Shown in pieces: positions 46,017 to 58,316 of a stretch of 64,000 nucleotides of DNA. The position numbers were made by a program, and so were the translations under genes. The stretch is taken from contig JAQYUZ010000013.1 in NCBI GenBank assembly GCA_033819885.1, positions 124,001 to 188,000 of the forward strand, in the 5' to 3' direction. Numbering within the stretch: the first letter of the stretch is position 1; every line of letters begins with the position of its first letter. Below the pieces are notes generated by a model. That model ran no database searches and was not told the origin of the DNA. It saw only the letters and a list, made by a program, of their open reading frames with translations. Origin of the DNA: Microbotryomycetes sp. JL201. Its lineage: Eukaryota; Basidiomycota; Microbotryomycetes.

Positions 46017-49000
46017 ATGGCACGGTTCGGCCTGAGCGACTCTGAATCAGAGTCGTCGACCGATGGGCGGCGAGCCTCGTCGTCGACCTCGGCCGCCGCC
46101 GCCGCGAGCGAACGCCCGTCACCTTCGCCGTCGACGTCGTCTGCAGCGCAGCACCAACATCGACCCGTCACCCGCTCACGGCGGCAGCAACAGCAACAAC
46201 GGACGACGCGGCAGAGCAAACTCAAGCGCGCCGAGGATGCTGCAGAAGCGCCGCCCCGTGCGTCGCTCGCCTATTCGGACGAGGACAACGACGACGAGGA
46301 CAATACGCCGCAGATGGACCAGGACAGCGATCAGGAAGACATGTCTGACCACGACAGAACCCAATCCTCCGGCATGGACGAAGACGAGGACGAGGACGAG
46401 TCGCTCAACAGCGTCGATGGCGACGACGACAACGAGCAACTTGACGAGACGGGCAGTACTAGCACTCGGTCGACATCTTCGAGCTCGCAACACGTGACCG
46501 CCCACAGGCCAGGGCCCAGGCTACCGCAGCCGTGGGGCCCAAAGACACTCAACCTCGAACCCAAGCGCGTTGCAGTCATGCAGGCCAGCTTCTTCCAGCA
46601 GCCACAAGTACTACAAACGGGCGCTACTGTCAAGCCGGACGCAGCATTGCCAGTCCGCAACCCATTTCAAAACACGAGTAATTTGCCTGAGCACGCCAGC
46701 TCGTCTTTTATGGCTGTCAGTACAACCACACGTCGTTTTTGCAAGAGCCATGCTCACAAAACTTTTGCAGACTCGACCGGCACACTCGCCCCAGGTCAAC
46801 GCCCCCGTGGCAGCGCCCCCGATCGATCCGACGCCGTTCAGACAGCTGCGCGAGTACGAACGAGTACCGCTCTCGCGCTCAGTCACACATAATAGGCAAG
46901 GCGATCTCGTCGATCTCGGCCTCGCTTTTGGACGGTCGTTCAAGCCCAGCTGGGGCCCGCATGGCGAAATCGTTCACTTTGGCGCTCTGTACCAATCAAA
47001 AGCGCAAAATAAGGCTAACGAGCTCATGGTCGAGCAATTAAAAACAACGCAGGTTCGCCAGTCTCCTCGAAATTCCAAGTCTCTGCAGTGATCCTTGCTG
47101 ATGCCTTTATCGTCTGTTGCAGTCTTTCAATGTTCAGCTTGCAGAAGAGACTTTGCATCTACAGCTTCAACATACCTTGATCGAGGTCGACCAGAATTCG
47201 TCTGCACCTGTCGCAACTCCGGACGATAATTTGCGCTTCCACCACTTTGCCTCGTCGCTACCAAATTCCGACAGGTCAACGGAGGCGCACCTCTGGAGAC
47301 TTGGACATGCCTTGTTTGACGAGATTGCCGACCTCGACTTGCCTTTGCCGACAGATTCGGCTGCAACCGATTCTACCACGGCGCGATATATCGAATCGCT
47401 CAGGAGACGAGGCCGCCTCGAAGCATGGTTGGCGGACGTGGTGCGGACTGACGTCGAGGAGGATTTGCGGTCAATCGGTGGCAGCATATCCGAACAATCT
47501 TCCGCTTCCGCTGGCGCAAAACGTGTTTTTGCATTGCTGACGGGTCATCAGATTGAGAGGGCCTGCGAGGCTGCTGGCGATGCTGGCGATCTCCGATTGG
47601 CGACGCTAGTAGCACAAGCTGGTGGGGACGACGACTTCAGAGAGGACGTGTTCCTACAACTTGCAAAATGGAGAGAATATCGCGTCGACTCGCACATTGA
47701 TCCGGCTCTACGGAGGGTGTACGAGTTGCTGTGTGGCAACTTGGGAGTGTCAGAGGGTCGAGCAAAAGGCGACGTTGTCGACGACGTTGCAGAGTTTCAC
47801 GTGGCAGAAGGACTTGACTGGAAGCGAGCTTTCGGCCTGCACTTGTGGTACGGCACGTTTCAAACTTCGGTGGCGACAGCGGTAGAGCGGTACGAGGCAG
47901 CGTCCAGTCTCGCTGCAGACCGTGTTGCCCCACCGAATCCGGAATACGTCCTGCAGTCAACGTCAAAAGCTGAGGACAGCGAGACGCGTTGGCGCAACCT
48001 GGACAGGGAAACTGGTCCGAGCGATCCGCTGTTTCAACTCATCAAATTGTTCACGTCGTCCACTCACTCGCTCGAGGAAGCATTGCTGCCTCGCAACTTT
48101 AGCTCGTCACCTTTGGATTACCGGTTACCTTGGCACTTGTACATACTCTTCTCACGTGTGCTTCGCAAGCGGGATTTCGAAGACAGGGTCATCGTCGGCG
48201 CAGAGCAAGGCAGCGACGACGCCATGAACGATGGCAATATTGAAGGCAACAGCGTTAGGGCAGACATGATGACGGAATCGTACGCTACGCAACTTGAACT
48301 GGCGGGACTATGGCAGTGGAGCGTGTTCATCTTGCTTCACCTCGAACTACCAGCTGGGTGAGTCGTGACGTGTGGGCGGCAGCATGCTGTTGGCGCTGAC
48401 GGCAAAACTGCGATCAGACGAGAGACTGCCATTCGTCAAATGTTGACGCGACACGCTGCCGAACTTGACGACGATGTCAAGTTTGGTTTCCTGGTCGACA
48501 CATTGCACGTTCCAGCGACTTGGATCTACTCTGCCCAAGCGACGTACGAGCATTACCGAGGCAATGTCTTTGCCGAGTTTAAACTGCTCATCATGGCCGA
48601 GCAATGGTCCGCCGCTCACGAGATCGCAGTTCTCGAACTCGCACCAGAAGCCGTCGTCCGTGGAGATCTACTACTCGTCAAAAAACTATTGGAGCCGTTC
48701 AATCCTAGACGAGTGCCTGATTGGCAAGAAGGTGCTCAGGCAAGTGCATTTCTGTTTTTCAATATCGATGAAAGCGGCTCATGTGATCTTTGACAGACAT
48801 ATCTCGATTACGCTTCTTGTCTCGAACAACAGATATCGGCGCAGAAATCAACTTCGACAGCTGCATCAACGACACGGTCACTCGTGCTCAAAACGATCGA
48901 CTCTGTCCAAAAGTTGGCAACTACGAGTCGATCTTACCACAATTCCAAGTTCAAACTCGCAATGACGGAAATGCTGAGTCGATTAACGGTCGTTTCAAAA

Positions 49001-49230
49001 TCTGTTGACGAGGTCAGTTTTCCACCCTTGTTTCCCTTATCTCTCTTATCTTTCCTGATGCCTGTTTGATCATAATTATTTTTTGCTGACTTTGATGGCA
49101 AACGCTTGCCACTTTCTAGTATCTGACGAGGATTCGACCGTCAAGTTTACAAGACTCTGACAGGCTCGTTTGGGTTCGAGGAATGAATTCAAACTTTTTA
49201 GACAAAGCTCTCGAAAGCGCCATGGCCTGA
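46017..49230 (+). CDS. NUP96: Nucleoporin Nup96 (Nup145C-like), encoded alone
   Basis: Scaffold nucleoporin of the Y complex. The Met at 46017 begins MARFGLSDSESES, resembling the mature Nup96 N-terminus. A long acidic disordered region follows (DQDSDQEDMSDHD, DEDEDEDE). The conserved block GDLVDLGLAFGRSFKPSWGP leads into the alpha-solenoid: RVFALLTGHQIERACEAAGD, LQLAKWREYRVDSHID, GLDWKRAFGLHLWYGTFQTS, PLDYRLPWHLYILF, AGLWQWSVFILLHLELPAG. After further introns come LHVPATWIYSAQATY, TYLDYASCLEQQ and a C-terminal exon ending LDKALESAMA at 49230. No Nup98 part (GLFG repeats, autoproteolytic domain) precedes it; the upstream DNA is the U2AF promoter. Nup98 should therefore be a separate gene elsewhere. 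Confidence 0.88.
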
Positions 49231-49688
49231 TCGTTTTCTCTCGAGAGAGAGACCTGTTTGCAATCAATCCGCACAGAGAATGGGACCTTGTGACACGAAA
49301 AAAACTAGAAGGACATAGTCAAGTAGAACGCGCACTTGGACCAAATTCGAGTCGGTTCCGAATCGAGCGTTTGTGCTGCACCTTCGTCAGGCTTCTGCGT
49401 ACGCAGTATCAAATCATGAGCCATTTGAGAGTCGATCGATCAGACGGTCTGATCTCATCGCGGACTTGTCAATTGGCTCGGGATCTGCGAATCGGTCCTG
49501 TAGTGCGCTCATCAAAAGAGGGCCCCAAAAGGTTCAAAGAACTCGTGTGTCGGTGTTGGAATCGTATGATAGGTCGACGATTGATTGCTTGAAGCGTTTT
49601 AGGCCAGACAGTCGGAACGAGCGGCAAACTGTAACGTTTGGCGAGGTGTGAGACTCTGGAAGATGAACGGGTGGATTCTGTTGAGCGG
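49231..49688. other. Convergent spacer between Nup96 and the I-BAR-like gene
   Basis: About 460 bp. An open frame at 49170-49592 begins inside the last Nup96 exon in another frame and shows no recognisable content. No repeats seen. Confidence 0.4.
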
Positions 49689-51189
49689 TCAATTTCCAGT
49701 TCGGAAGCTGTTGTCAGTAAGCTGCGAGTGACAGGCGAGGGACACGCTTGCTTCTGAGTTAGCCATTCCGGGTGCTTGAGACTGGGCTTGAGTTTGCTCC
49801 GCTTCCTGTTGCGCATTCACGGCTCTCATTCTGGCAACAAAGCTTTTCTCGCTAGATGTTGTGTCACTGCGGGTCATCATAGCCGAATAATCTCGATCCT
49901 GGGCGCTACCGGATGTTGGCGAGTGGCGAGCAGAAGGTCGAGTGAGAGGGCCTTGCGTCTTGGTAACGGTTCGGAGATCGACTTCACAGTCGCAAACGTC
50001 ATTTGTGACCTTTACGGGTGGTTCAGCAGTCAAATCATGAGGGGACGATGACTGCTGAGTACGATCTGCCAAACGAGTGGACGCGAAAGCCGACCTCATG
50101 CTGTCTACCGACGGTTCAAACAGGGTCCTACGTCCGGACGAGGTCGTGCTGTTTGAGTATTGCTGTCCTGTGACTCGAGGCTGGTCATTGGTGGCAGGCG
50201 GTCTGGGACCGCGCAAAGTTGATTGACGAGGCGGACTCGGTAGCGAACCATGCACTGGCTCTGCAATCTCGACCCCGCCAGGCTTGTCCAAGAAGACAGC
50301 TTCTCTCATGCCAGATTCACACCACGTGCCCTTGTCAATCACAATGCCAACCTTGTCTCCGGCCTTTCTCGAGCCATCAAGTTTGGATCTACACGCTGCT
50401 TCGGCCAAAGCACACATGGTCCTGCCTGCCTCTCGCGCAATCTGGTTTCTTTTTTCGCCCATAGCAGCACCGTGCTTTTCTTTGAGAGCGTTAATCGAGT
50501 TTGACAATATCGACATTGACTGGATATACTCGTCGTGATGCTCGGCGCCCTTACGAATCTGGTTCGGTGTGCGAGGCGTGCCATGTGCACGCGTCTTGTC
50601 GTTCTGCGCGGATGTCTTGTTCATATTGTGGTCTAACGCAGCGAGCGCTTCTTCCAAAGCTCGTTCCTCTTTCTGTGACGTCGGAAAGGACGAATCAAGA
50701 CTCGGGGTGGCGAGTTTCTGCTCAAAACTAGGCACTTGAAGGGAGGGCTCAGCTTACGGCCGCATTCCGCATAAACTTGTCAACGTGCTCCGTAAATGGT
50801 TCGACAACGCTCTTGATTGCCTTGGTGTGGTTTCATCGACCTGGCTCAAAAGTCTCGTTCAACTGTGCAGCCGCTTTCACCGCCATCGCTGTACGAGTTG
50901 AGCCCTTGCTCAACCTAGTCTTGAGCATCAGGTGATGATTTGACTTACAAACGACCTCGCTCCTCGCATCAGGCTCTACCTTTGAACCGAAACAGCTCGC
51001 AAAAGTTTTTGTCGCTTGGGTCAACTTGTCTTGCGCTTTCGATTGAGCGTTGACGGCTTGTTTGTAAGCTTCTACCGCACTCTTCAGCTCTTTTAAAGCT
51101 CCGACGGTCTTGATCAATGTTGTTTTGTCAACCTTTGAGTGTCCCTTAGGCAACAGCGCCCGCAAAGTCGGCAAATCGTGGCCCGCCAT
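49689..51189 (-). CDS. I-BAR/IMD-like protein (Ivy1-like, tentative)
   Basis: Helical N-terminal domain: LIKTVGALKELKSAVEAYKQ, AVNAQSKAQDKLTQATKTFA, then after an intron TRTAMAVKAAAQLNETFEPG, then HTKAIKSVVEPFTEHVDKFM, EERALEEALAALDHNMNKTS, ILSNSINALKEKHGAAMGEK, ARE...ALAEAA. The order of helices and the 'A..L....A..Y..A......A...FA..L..C' start resemble the inverse-BAR membrane-bending domain of Ivy1. The C-terminal 200 residues are Ser/Thr/Pro-rich and disordered. I take the Met at 51189 (MAGHDLPTLRALLP) as start; a further exon up to 51486 is possible. Family assignment is by eye and uncertain, but the gene itself looks real, with three or more exons. Confidence 0.5.
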
Positions 51190-51890
51190 GCCACCACTGA
51201 GGGCCGAAGAGTCCAAAACTGAGCCGGACTCGGAAAGCTGTCCATACACGAGACAAGGACCTGCGTCAAGAGGCAAGTCTGTCGCACTTTAAGACAGAAC
51301 GTTCCACGGCTGCTGCGGCGGATCTCTGGCAGCCTCGAAAGGCGCAGCCATAGCTGCATTGCTGCTGTAATGAGGCAGTTGCAACGTGTCTTGCGAGCTT
51401 TCCCATGATAGCCGCTTGAGCGTGCTCTTCATGTAACGTACACAATCTTGAAGGAGAGTTTTTAGGCACTCAAGTTGAGCGCACAATGCGTGCGGGGACC
51501 CAGAGGCCCATGCATCGATTCATGTGCAACGAAACACTCGAACAAATATCCTCAGGAGAGAACAAGTGACACATGGTGCACCCGCTACTCTCCCTCGTCG
51601 TCTCAGTTGCAAAGAGCAAATCAAGAACTCGAACAGAGAAGATTTATAATTTGAGCGGAAAAAAAAAGTTGGCAAGTATTTTGAGTGTGGTTATTGAGAG
51701 GGTGAAAGATCAAACAAGGCCACGATCCGTCCGCCTCTGCGCCGTCGACTTGCCGGACATGAGAGAAGAGAAGGAAAGGTGGGCGCGGCAGGGAGACGTG
51801 AACGCGACCAAGCTCGATCTGGCCCGCGCAATTGAGCCGTACATCCTCTCGAGCAGAAGAACAAAAGGATGTCGAGCAGTACGTGACTGC
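51190..51890. other. Region between the I-BAR-like gene and uS11
   Basis: About 700 bp. It holds the possible 5' exon of the I-BAR-like gene (open frame 51289-51486, minus) and the uS11 3' region. A run of ten A residues lies at 51659-51668, near the uS11 poly(A) region. The open frame on the plus strand at 51573-52142 is antisense to uS11 exon 4 and is not called. Confidence 0.4.
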
Positions 51891-52735
51891 TTAGAGACGG
51901 CGACCGCGGCGACCACCCTTGCGGCGGGTCGAGTCGGAGGGGACAGGCGTCACGTCCTCGATGCGGCCGATGCGCATGCCGGCACGAGCGAGCGCACGAA
52001 GAGCCGACTGGGCACCAGGACCGGGGGTCTTGGTGCCGACACCACCAGTGGCGCGGATCTTGATGTGCAGGGCCGTGATGCCGACTTCCTTGCACTTGGC
52101 GGCAACATCCTGAGCGGCCAACATGGCGGCGTAGGGCGATGACTCATCACGATCGGCCTTGACCTTCATGCCACCTACAATGCCGACATGTCAGCGCCGG
52201 GATCCAGTCGTAGCTGGAGCTGCTGCGACGATGCGGCCAGCGACTTGACGGTCACATAGCACAAAGATCAGGGACGCAAACTAGCCCATTGCAAGCGTGA
52301 TCGATGGGATAGTGTCGTCGTCGTCGCTGGCACAAGCGCAGCAGCGTCCATAGCTGAATGAAGGGCCATCGAATCACTCACCAGTGACACGCGAGATGGT
52401 TTCCTTGCCAGACAAATCAGTGACATGGACAAAGGTGTCGTTGAATCTGTCACATGATTAGTGATCAGCGATGTCGGATCCATCAAGAGCTCTTGCATCG
52501 CTTTAGACTGACGAGGCAAAGATGTGAGCAACACCAAAGACCAATTGGCCATCGGTGAGCTGATCAGCCAGGGTGGGGACCTGTGTCGTTCGTGGTTTCG
52601 TAGCAGAATCGACGCGAGGAAAAAAGTTGACGAGAGCGGGCAAAGCACACTTTCAGCGGATGAACGCGAGCATACAGCCAATACAGGGCAGCTTACAGCA
52701 GCCTTGGGCTCGGTGGAAACCTTCTTGGGGGCCAT
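51891..52735 (-). CDS. RPS14: 40S ribosomal protein uS11 (RPS14)
   Basis: Cytosolic small-subunit protein at the platform, required for 20S pre-rRNA processing. Exons on the minus strand: 52697-52735, 52513-52559, 52382-52446, 51891-52174, giving 144 aa with all phases consistent. Sequence: [13 protein letters not shown], then [76 protein letters not shown], and the basic end [16 protein letters not shown], nearly identical to eukaryotic uS11. Two introns (52560-52696, 137 nt; 52175-52381, 207 nt) are clearly longer than most in the window. This is typical of ribosomal protein genes and sometimes marks regulatory or snoRNA-bearing introns. I found no convincing C/D or H/ACA boxes in them. Confidence 0.97.
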
Positions 52736-52906
52736 TGTTGGGGTGGAACGTGCGCGGACGAGTTTAAAATACCAGGCCGCCGCAGCCGGCGGTCATTCGG
52801 TCCTCGACAGGGGTCGTCACGAAAGTACATGCGTGGGCTGACATAGACTTGCACCCCGCCTTTCTCGATCAATACAACAGATGGTAATGTCTCTAAGTTT
52901 CGTTAA

Positions 52907-55543
52907 CTAGAAGCCCAACAATGTTGCCACGTCTTCCTTTGATCGCCTCAGCAACGTCGACTTCGCCTCGTACCTGTTTCGATCGTCCATTATGGCATCG
53001 AAAACGTCACTGTACGCCTTGCTGACCCGATCCAGCGCTGCACGGTGGATCAACGCGGCGTAACGTGGCGGCAACAACGAAAGTCGGGGAGAAGACAGCG
53101 TATCGACGGTCGAGAGGAACTCTGAAAAAACAGACAGCGCTTGAGACACCATCTGAGGCGATGTAGCCGAGAGTTGAGACAATGGCGCCTGTACGATAAG
53201 CTCGTCAGTAAAAGTCTGATCCGCGGTCCACAGGCTCGTTCCTCACGTCGGCATCCTTGTCATGCATGGCCGACACGATAGGCTTCAGGCCAGAGTCTTC
53301 CAACAAATGACCAAACTAGCACCACACAAAGCGGGTGAGCGGGCCGCCGTGCGCCTCCCGACGAATAGACTACTTACGTGCTCGACCGTCAGACTTTCGA
53401 CGTGGACAGCTTCCTCTTCTTCTAAGTTTTTGACTCTTGATGACGTGAAACCAAAACCCTCTAGTGCAGTCAAGCATGTCTCGATGCAATTGACTTTGAA
53501 AACCGCCCGGTCCCATTCGCTGGGCCTTAGCTCTGCCATCTTGTTGCACATGTCAAGAGCCGGATCCAATGCAGCGTCAAGAACGTCTTGAAACTCGGTT
53601 TCACGTTGCTTGAACGAGACTAGTTCGGCGTCGTCAAGCAATGAGGACGAGTAGACGGCCATGATCTCGCGCAAAGTTGCCAGCGACTCTCGAAGCTGCG
53701 TCGGTGGCGAAAGTGCCGCCGCGGGTGGCTGAGACAGGAATTTGTCAGCGATGCGCGGTCATATCTGTTCGTACAGCCCGTCGGCGCACCTGGATGAAAC
53801 GCAGCAAAGATTTGGCCTGTGCAGACAAGGTCTCGAAAAACGCGCCATACGCGCTGTCTGTGATCCTGCAGACACGTTGACGCGTCAACCGTGTATCACT
53901 GATAATTTGGCATTTCCACTCACTCTGCCAAGACTTTCGACATAAGCGCGTCTTCGCCGATCGTCCGCTCCATTGTTACGCGGTAAAAATGAATCAAAGT
54001 TGCGATTCTGTAGGCCATGATGCTGCCCTCTTGACTCTTGATTGTCTGTTGCACTCGAATCTTGAGGGGTCGTCCGCACGCTTCCATGTCTTTGTCGAGC
54101 AAAGCCCGGAGCCTATCCTCATCGTCTTCTTCTTGATGACCACCTTGCTTTCTCTTGTACACTCGAACGCTACCAACCCACCGACCATCCTCTTTGATGC
54201 CAAAGAGACTTTCCAAGAACTCGCGCTCGGTGGCCATCATTTGATGAATCCAAGCGAGCATGTCTCCCACGTACCGAATCGGATCGTGTGCATGGAGTTC
54301 GATAGGTCGAGGGAGACCATTTGGCCCTCCTCGTGTCAATGCATCGAGGAACAAGTTCAGAATGGCGGTCGATCTTGTCGTGCCCAACAATGTCAGGACC
54401 TCGCTGCGGAACGAACACTTGACGATCAGAATGACTGATGTATGCGCTCCTAACAAGTCGAACTGACTTGAGCAAATCTGGTCTCGCTTTCAGGCGATAA
54501 ATAGCAGCGCGCATTGTAGAGGACACTTCGAGCACGTTCTTTTTAAATCCTCGGGCCTCAAAGCTGCACCATTTGAAGATTTTGTTGTACCCGGCTTCCA
54601 ACTGCTCGCTACTGTACTCCATGATGTCCATGCTGATGGATAAATAGACCGCGTCGGTCAGCAATCGAGGAAGCCTTTGATACATGCAACTGCGAGCCTG
54701 ACCCTGCCTGCGTCCCTTCGCCGAGCTCGCCGCTGAGTAACGATCGGCAATCTCTTCGTATCCGCTCAGTCTTGTCCATGGCTGCAAACAATTCTGGACC
54801 AACCGGCACGTCTTGTGAATTGAGCGCTCGAACCTCAGCGTCCGAGAGTGTGAATCGCGTCAAAAACAAGTGCACGAGCGACTGCTGAGTTGTTGCCGTT
54901 GCGCTGGAAACATGACGAGGCCAAGTCAGATACTGCAGGAGAGCTTGCATGCGGCGCGACGATAGCAACTTGCCGTTGTTGCCTCAAGCCCTCGGCATGT
55001 TCGAGCAAGTACTTTGTGCCCGTGTTTGCTTTTTCGAGTTGAGCTTGGACCTGGTCGCAGCATACGTGCATGGCGTCCAAATGTGACTGCAAGACACTTA
55101 ATTTCTGCACGGACGCACGCCACGTATGTCAGCGGCGGATAGTTTAAGAACACGACCAGGCGAGTTTGTCCTACGTCGTTGACTTGACCGAACGCTTCCA
55201 AGAACTCTTGACTGCCTTGAGCCATCTTGTTCTCGACTTGTTTGCGCAGTCCGCCGCGTTTCAGTGCATGTGGGCTTGCTCGTCGATTGCTCGCTTGCGC
55301 CGTCGTCGTCCCTGCGGCGACATTGCCATCTTCGCCGGTGTCGTCGAGCTGAAGACGATCATTCTGAAACTCTCCGAGCGTGTCGAGAGCGGCCTTTGTG
55401 CCTGCGTCGTCAAAGTTGGCGCTCAAGAGGCGGTTGACCTTGACGAGGAGCGGATTGCGAGACGATGCAGACGACGATGGCACAGAGTAAGACATGATAG
55501 ACCCATGTGGTGACAATGACGGCCGCTCCGGCGCCGCTGCCAT
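52907..55543 (-). CDS. COG6: Conserved oligomeric Golgi complex subunit 6
   Basis: Subunit of the COG tether (lobe B) for retrograde intra-Golgi traffic. The start MAAAPERPSLSPHGSIMSYS is followed by the family hallmark RNPLLVKVNRLLSANFDD and AALDTLGEF. Then come the N-terminal coiled coil (KLSVLQSHLDAMHVCCDQVQ, YLLEHAEGLRQQR) and a helical body: SLVHLFLTRFTLSDAEVRAL, YQRLPRLLTDAVYLSI, KIFKWCSFEARGFK, PIRYVGDMLAWIHQMMATER, GSIMAYRIATLIHFYRVTME. The C-terminus is around RRSKEDVATLLGF at 52907. It is split into about ten exons, only some of which I phased. The body matches COG6 in order and spacing. It is head to head with thymidylate synthase (236 bp). Confidence 0.87.
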
Positions 55544-55779
55544 GTTGCGCCCCGCCGTGTGGACAATAGTAGAGCTTGGTCACGCTACACCGGACAAGAG
55601 TGTCTATAATTCGATAAACGATGGGAGCCGCAGAGCTTTCAAACGCTCGTGTTTGCAATTCGGACGCTGAAGGCAGCCTGTGTCAGCGCGATTTTCATGT
55701 AATTCTCGCCGCTGACTGACGAAACGCGTCGCAACGCGCCCTGTCCTTGCTCTGCCTGCGCCCCTGAGCTCTCAGGATC

Positions 55780-56871
55780 ATGACGGCCCCGCAGATCTCA
55801 CAATCTCATACGGCATCCGGGTCAGCGAGTGCTGGCACACGGCGCCCTCATGAAGAGTTGCAGTACCTCGAGCTCGTACGCGACATTCTCGAGCGCGGCA
55901 GCAGCAGACCAGACCGCACGGGCACCGGCACCGTCTCGCTGTTTGCACCCCCACAGCTACGATTCTCGCTATCTCGAGCCGCGAGTGGCAACGGCACTGG
56001 CGACAGCAACGAAACCAACGAGCTCGTGTTGCCATTGCTCACGACGAAACGCGTTTTTACGCGGGGCATCATCGAAGAACTACTCTGGTTCGTCAAAGGA
56101 TCGACCGACTCCAAGTTATTGTCGGACAAGGGCGTGCACATCTGGGACGGCAACGGGTCACGTGAATATCTGGACAAAGTCGGCTTGAGTCACAGGCGTG
56201 AGGGCGATTTGGGACCCGTGTACGGCTTCCAATGGCGACACTTCGGAGCTCAGTATAGGACCTGTGACGACGACTACTCGGGCGAGGGCGTTGACCAGTT
56301 GGCCGAAGTCATTCGCAAGATTAAAGAGAACCCGACAGACAGGCGCATCATCCTCAGCGCGTGGAACCCGGCAGGTGAGTACGAACGGCACTCGACCAGG
56401 CGTCAACGACGTGTACTGACTCTGTCGTCCCCGCAATGGCCGTCAGATATGCCCAAAATGGCGTTGCCACCGTGCCACATGTTTTGCCAATTTTACGTGA
56501 CCCTGCCGCCGCCTGATGCGCCCTTGGGCACAAAGTCAAAGCTGTCGTGCATCATGTATCAGCGGTCGGCCGATCTCGGACTCGGCGTCCCATTCAACAT
56601 CGCATCATACTCGCTCCTCGTGCACATGATTGCGCTCGTCACCGACACGATCCCGCACGAATTTATCCTTCAAATTGGAGATGCTCACGTGTACAGGGAT
56701 CATGTTGAAGCTTTGAAAGAGCAACTAGATCGGCGACCTTTCGAGTTTCCGGCCCTGCGTTTCCGACGTCCAAGGGAGGACGTTGGCAACATTGATGGAT
56801 TCCAGCTAGAGGACTTTGACATTGTCGGTTATCAGTGCCACAAGCGAATTGACATGAAGATGAGCGTCTGA
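55780..56871 (+). CDS. CDC21: Thymidylate synthase
   Basis: Makes dTMP from dUMP with methylene-THF. Exons 55780-56374 and 56447-56871 give 339 aa. Conserved blocks: [20 protein letters not shown] (the DRTGT phosphate-binding Arg), [46 protein letters not shown] joined to [18 protein letters not shown] (PPCH, nucleophile Cys), [20 protein letters not shown], and [18 protein letters not shown]. It ends [11 protein letters not shown]. The single intron (56375-56446, 72 nt, gtgagt to gtcag) is a multiple of three without stops, so it reads through as coding. I remove it because [14 protein letters not shown] is invariant in the family. The first 20 residues are a non-conserved Ser/Thr-rich head. 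Confidence 0.95.
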   Translation: MTAPQISQSHTASGSASAGTRRPHEELQYLELVRDILERGSSRPDRTGTGTVSLFAPPQLRFSLSRAASGNGTGDSNETNELVLPLLTTKRVFTRGIIEELLWFVKGSTDSKLLSDKGVHIWDGNGSREYLDKVGLSHRREGDLGPVYGFQWRHFGAQYRTCDDDYSGEGVDQLAEVIRKIKENPTDRRIILSAWNPAGEYERHSTRRQRRVLTLSSPQWPSDMPKMALPPCHMFCQFYVTLPPPDAPLGTKSKLSCIMYQRSADLGLGVPFNIASYSLLVHMIALVTDTIPHEFILQIGDAHVYRDHVEALKEQLDRRPFEFPALRFRRPREDVGNIDGFQLEDFDIVGYQCHKRIDMKMSV

Positions 56872-56999
56872 TTCTCTGGCTTGCAAGCCTGGTTTAACCC
56901 TTTCATTTGTAACTTTTATTGAACGTGTCTCCATGTTGCAACAAGTCTTCAACAACAACATCAATGATTCCGGCGTCTTCGGTCTATCACGCAACGTAT

Positions 57000-57965
57000 T
57001 CATGCTTTTGTGTCTTTCGTGTCTTTCGTAGTCTGCTTCGACTTGCGAGCCGCCTTCATCATTTCGAGCTTGCGCTTGAGCGCGGAAACTTTTTCGTCAG
57101 CCATTTTTTGCTCGAGCTCTTCTTCTTCTATCCTCTGCATAATCTCCTCTTTCTCTTCTCTGTCGATTCGTGCCAGGCGTTCTTCTTCCGTCTCTTCCGT
57201 CTCTGGCTCTTCATCGTCCGCTGGCGCTTGTTCATCGTCCTCGCCCTCTACCTTTGGCGCCCCAAATTCGTACTCTACGGGTGCCGCAGAGATTGTTGCA
57301 GATGGTGCCGTCGTCAAAGGTCCATCGTTCGGACGAGTCGGTCCTTCGCGCAGAGCTGCTTCGAAAGCAGCCCACTCTGGGTCGTCACCTTCTGCTGTGC
57401 TGTGGCCGTCATGTGCGCCGCCGTCAACCTCATCGTCTTCGTCGTCACTCTGTTCCTGTGCGACAGGTGCCTGGCTCGGATCTGCGAAAAAATCCGAAGG
57501 CAAACCGCCTTTCGTGACGCTAGATGCTGCTTCGCCAGCTTGCGTATCTTGCTGCTCTTGACTGTCATCTCGCTTCCTTTTGGTCGCATTCTCGTCTGAG
57601 GAGTCGTGTGCTTGTCCATCTACATCACTACCAGTCTCATCCAACTTGCGCTTCTGTCCGGACACGCGTGCGCCTTCTGCATCCTGTTGCTGTTGCTGCT
57701 GTTGCTGCTTTTGTACGTTTGAACGATGCGCCTGTCATGTTGTGAATGTCCGTGTCAGTCTGGTGGATGCGTCGCTGTTTCGCAACGCCGATGAACAGCA
57801 GACACTCGCCTTTGACTGCAGATGCGGGCCAAACAAGGCGGCCGACTTGATTTGGACGTGGCAGATGTTGCAGCTGAGTTGACCTCTGGCGTCGTACCTT
57901 GCGTTGGGGTGCGTCAGGCGAGCAGACGCTTGCTTGGCCTTGATCAACGCTTTCAGGTCCGGCAT
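57000..57965 (-). CDS. ZNF830/CCDC16-like C2H2 zinc-finger protein
   Basis: Exons 57810-57965 and 57000-57731 give 295 aa. The start MPDLKALIKAKQASARLTHP NARYDA is followed by LSCNICHVQIKSAALFGPHL and, across the junction, QSK/AHRSNVQ, completing a matrin/U1-like C2H2 finger (C-x2-C-x12-H-x5-H). A run of eight Gln follows, then a basic GQKRKLDE, an acidic middle, GLPSDFFAD (a motif of this family), and a C-terminal coiled coil (EERLARIDREEKEEIMQRIE, KRKLEMMKAARKSK). ZNF830 proteins associate with the spliceosome (XAB2/Syf1 complex) and the DNA-damage response. The intron (57732-57809) begins GCGAGT after AAG and ends ATGACAG, a GC-AG intron with phase-0 borders; no GT donor fits. Confidence 0.8.
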
Positions 57966-58316
57966 TCTCGTCGAAGCGGTGCAAGGGTAGCGGCAGGTGC
58001 TAGAGGTGTCCTGGCCAATCTGATGAACGACCTTGGCTCTCAACGAGGACGAAGCAGTCTGTTCCGTTTGTTCTGGATAGAAGGAAACCCGCGTGCGCTG
58101 CGCTCGCGCCTCTCGTTTCTCGTCCCGCTTCACGCATCCAATTCAGACATCAACGCCAGCCGTACTTCGCAGACAAACATTGACCCCGAAGAGTCTGCCT
58201 GGCAGGCCCGTCACTTGGCTTTCGACAGGGTCACGCGCGCCAGACTATCATTGAACGTAACCTCGTCCGCAACTGCAAGCAACGTACACGTACAGTAGGC
58301 CCCGCCGAATATCACG

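Noticed and set aside
45591-46225. Continuation of the U2AF open frame up to 46225 (429 codons)
   Set aside because: The upstream part is Cys/Leu/Pro-rich without U2AF features, overlaps the first exon of the divergent Nup96 gene, and looks like chance openness in GC-rich DNA.
49170-49592. 140-codon plus-strand frame
   Set aside because: It begins in the last Nup96 exon in a different frame and has no recognisable content.
51573-52142. 189-codon open frame on the plus strand
   Set aside because: It is antisense to exon 4 of the uS11 gene, whose codon pattern it mirrors.
52175-52381. Intronic snoRNA in the long uS11 intron
   Set aside because: I looked for C (RUGAUGA) and D (CUGA) boxes and an H/ACA hairpin-ACA. 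Only isolated CTGA occurs, with no paired boxes near the ends.
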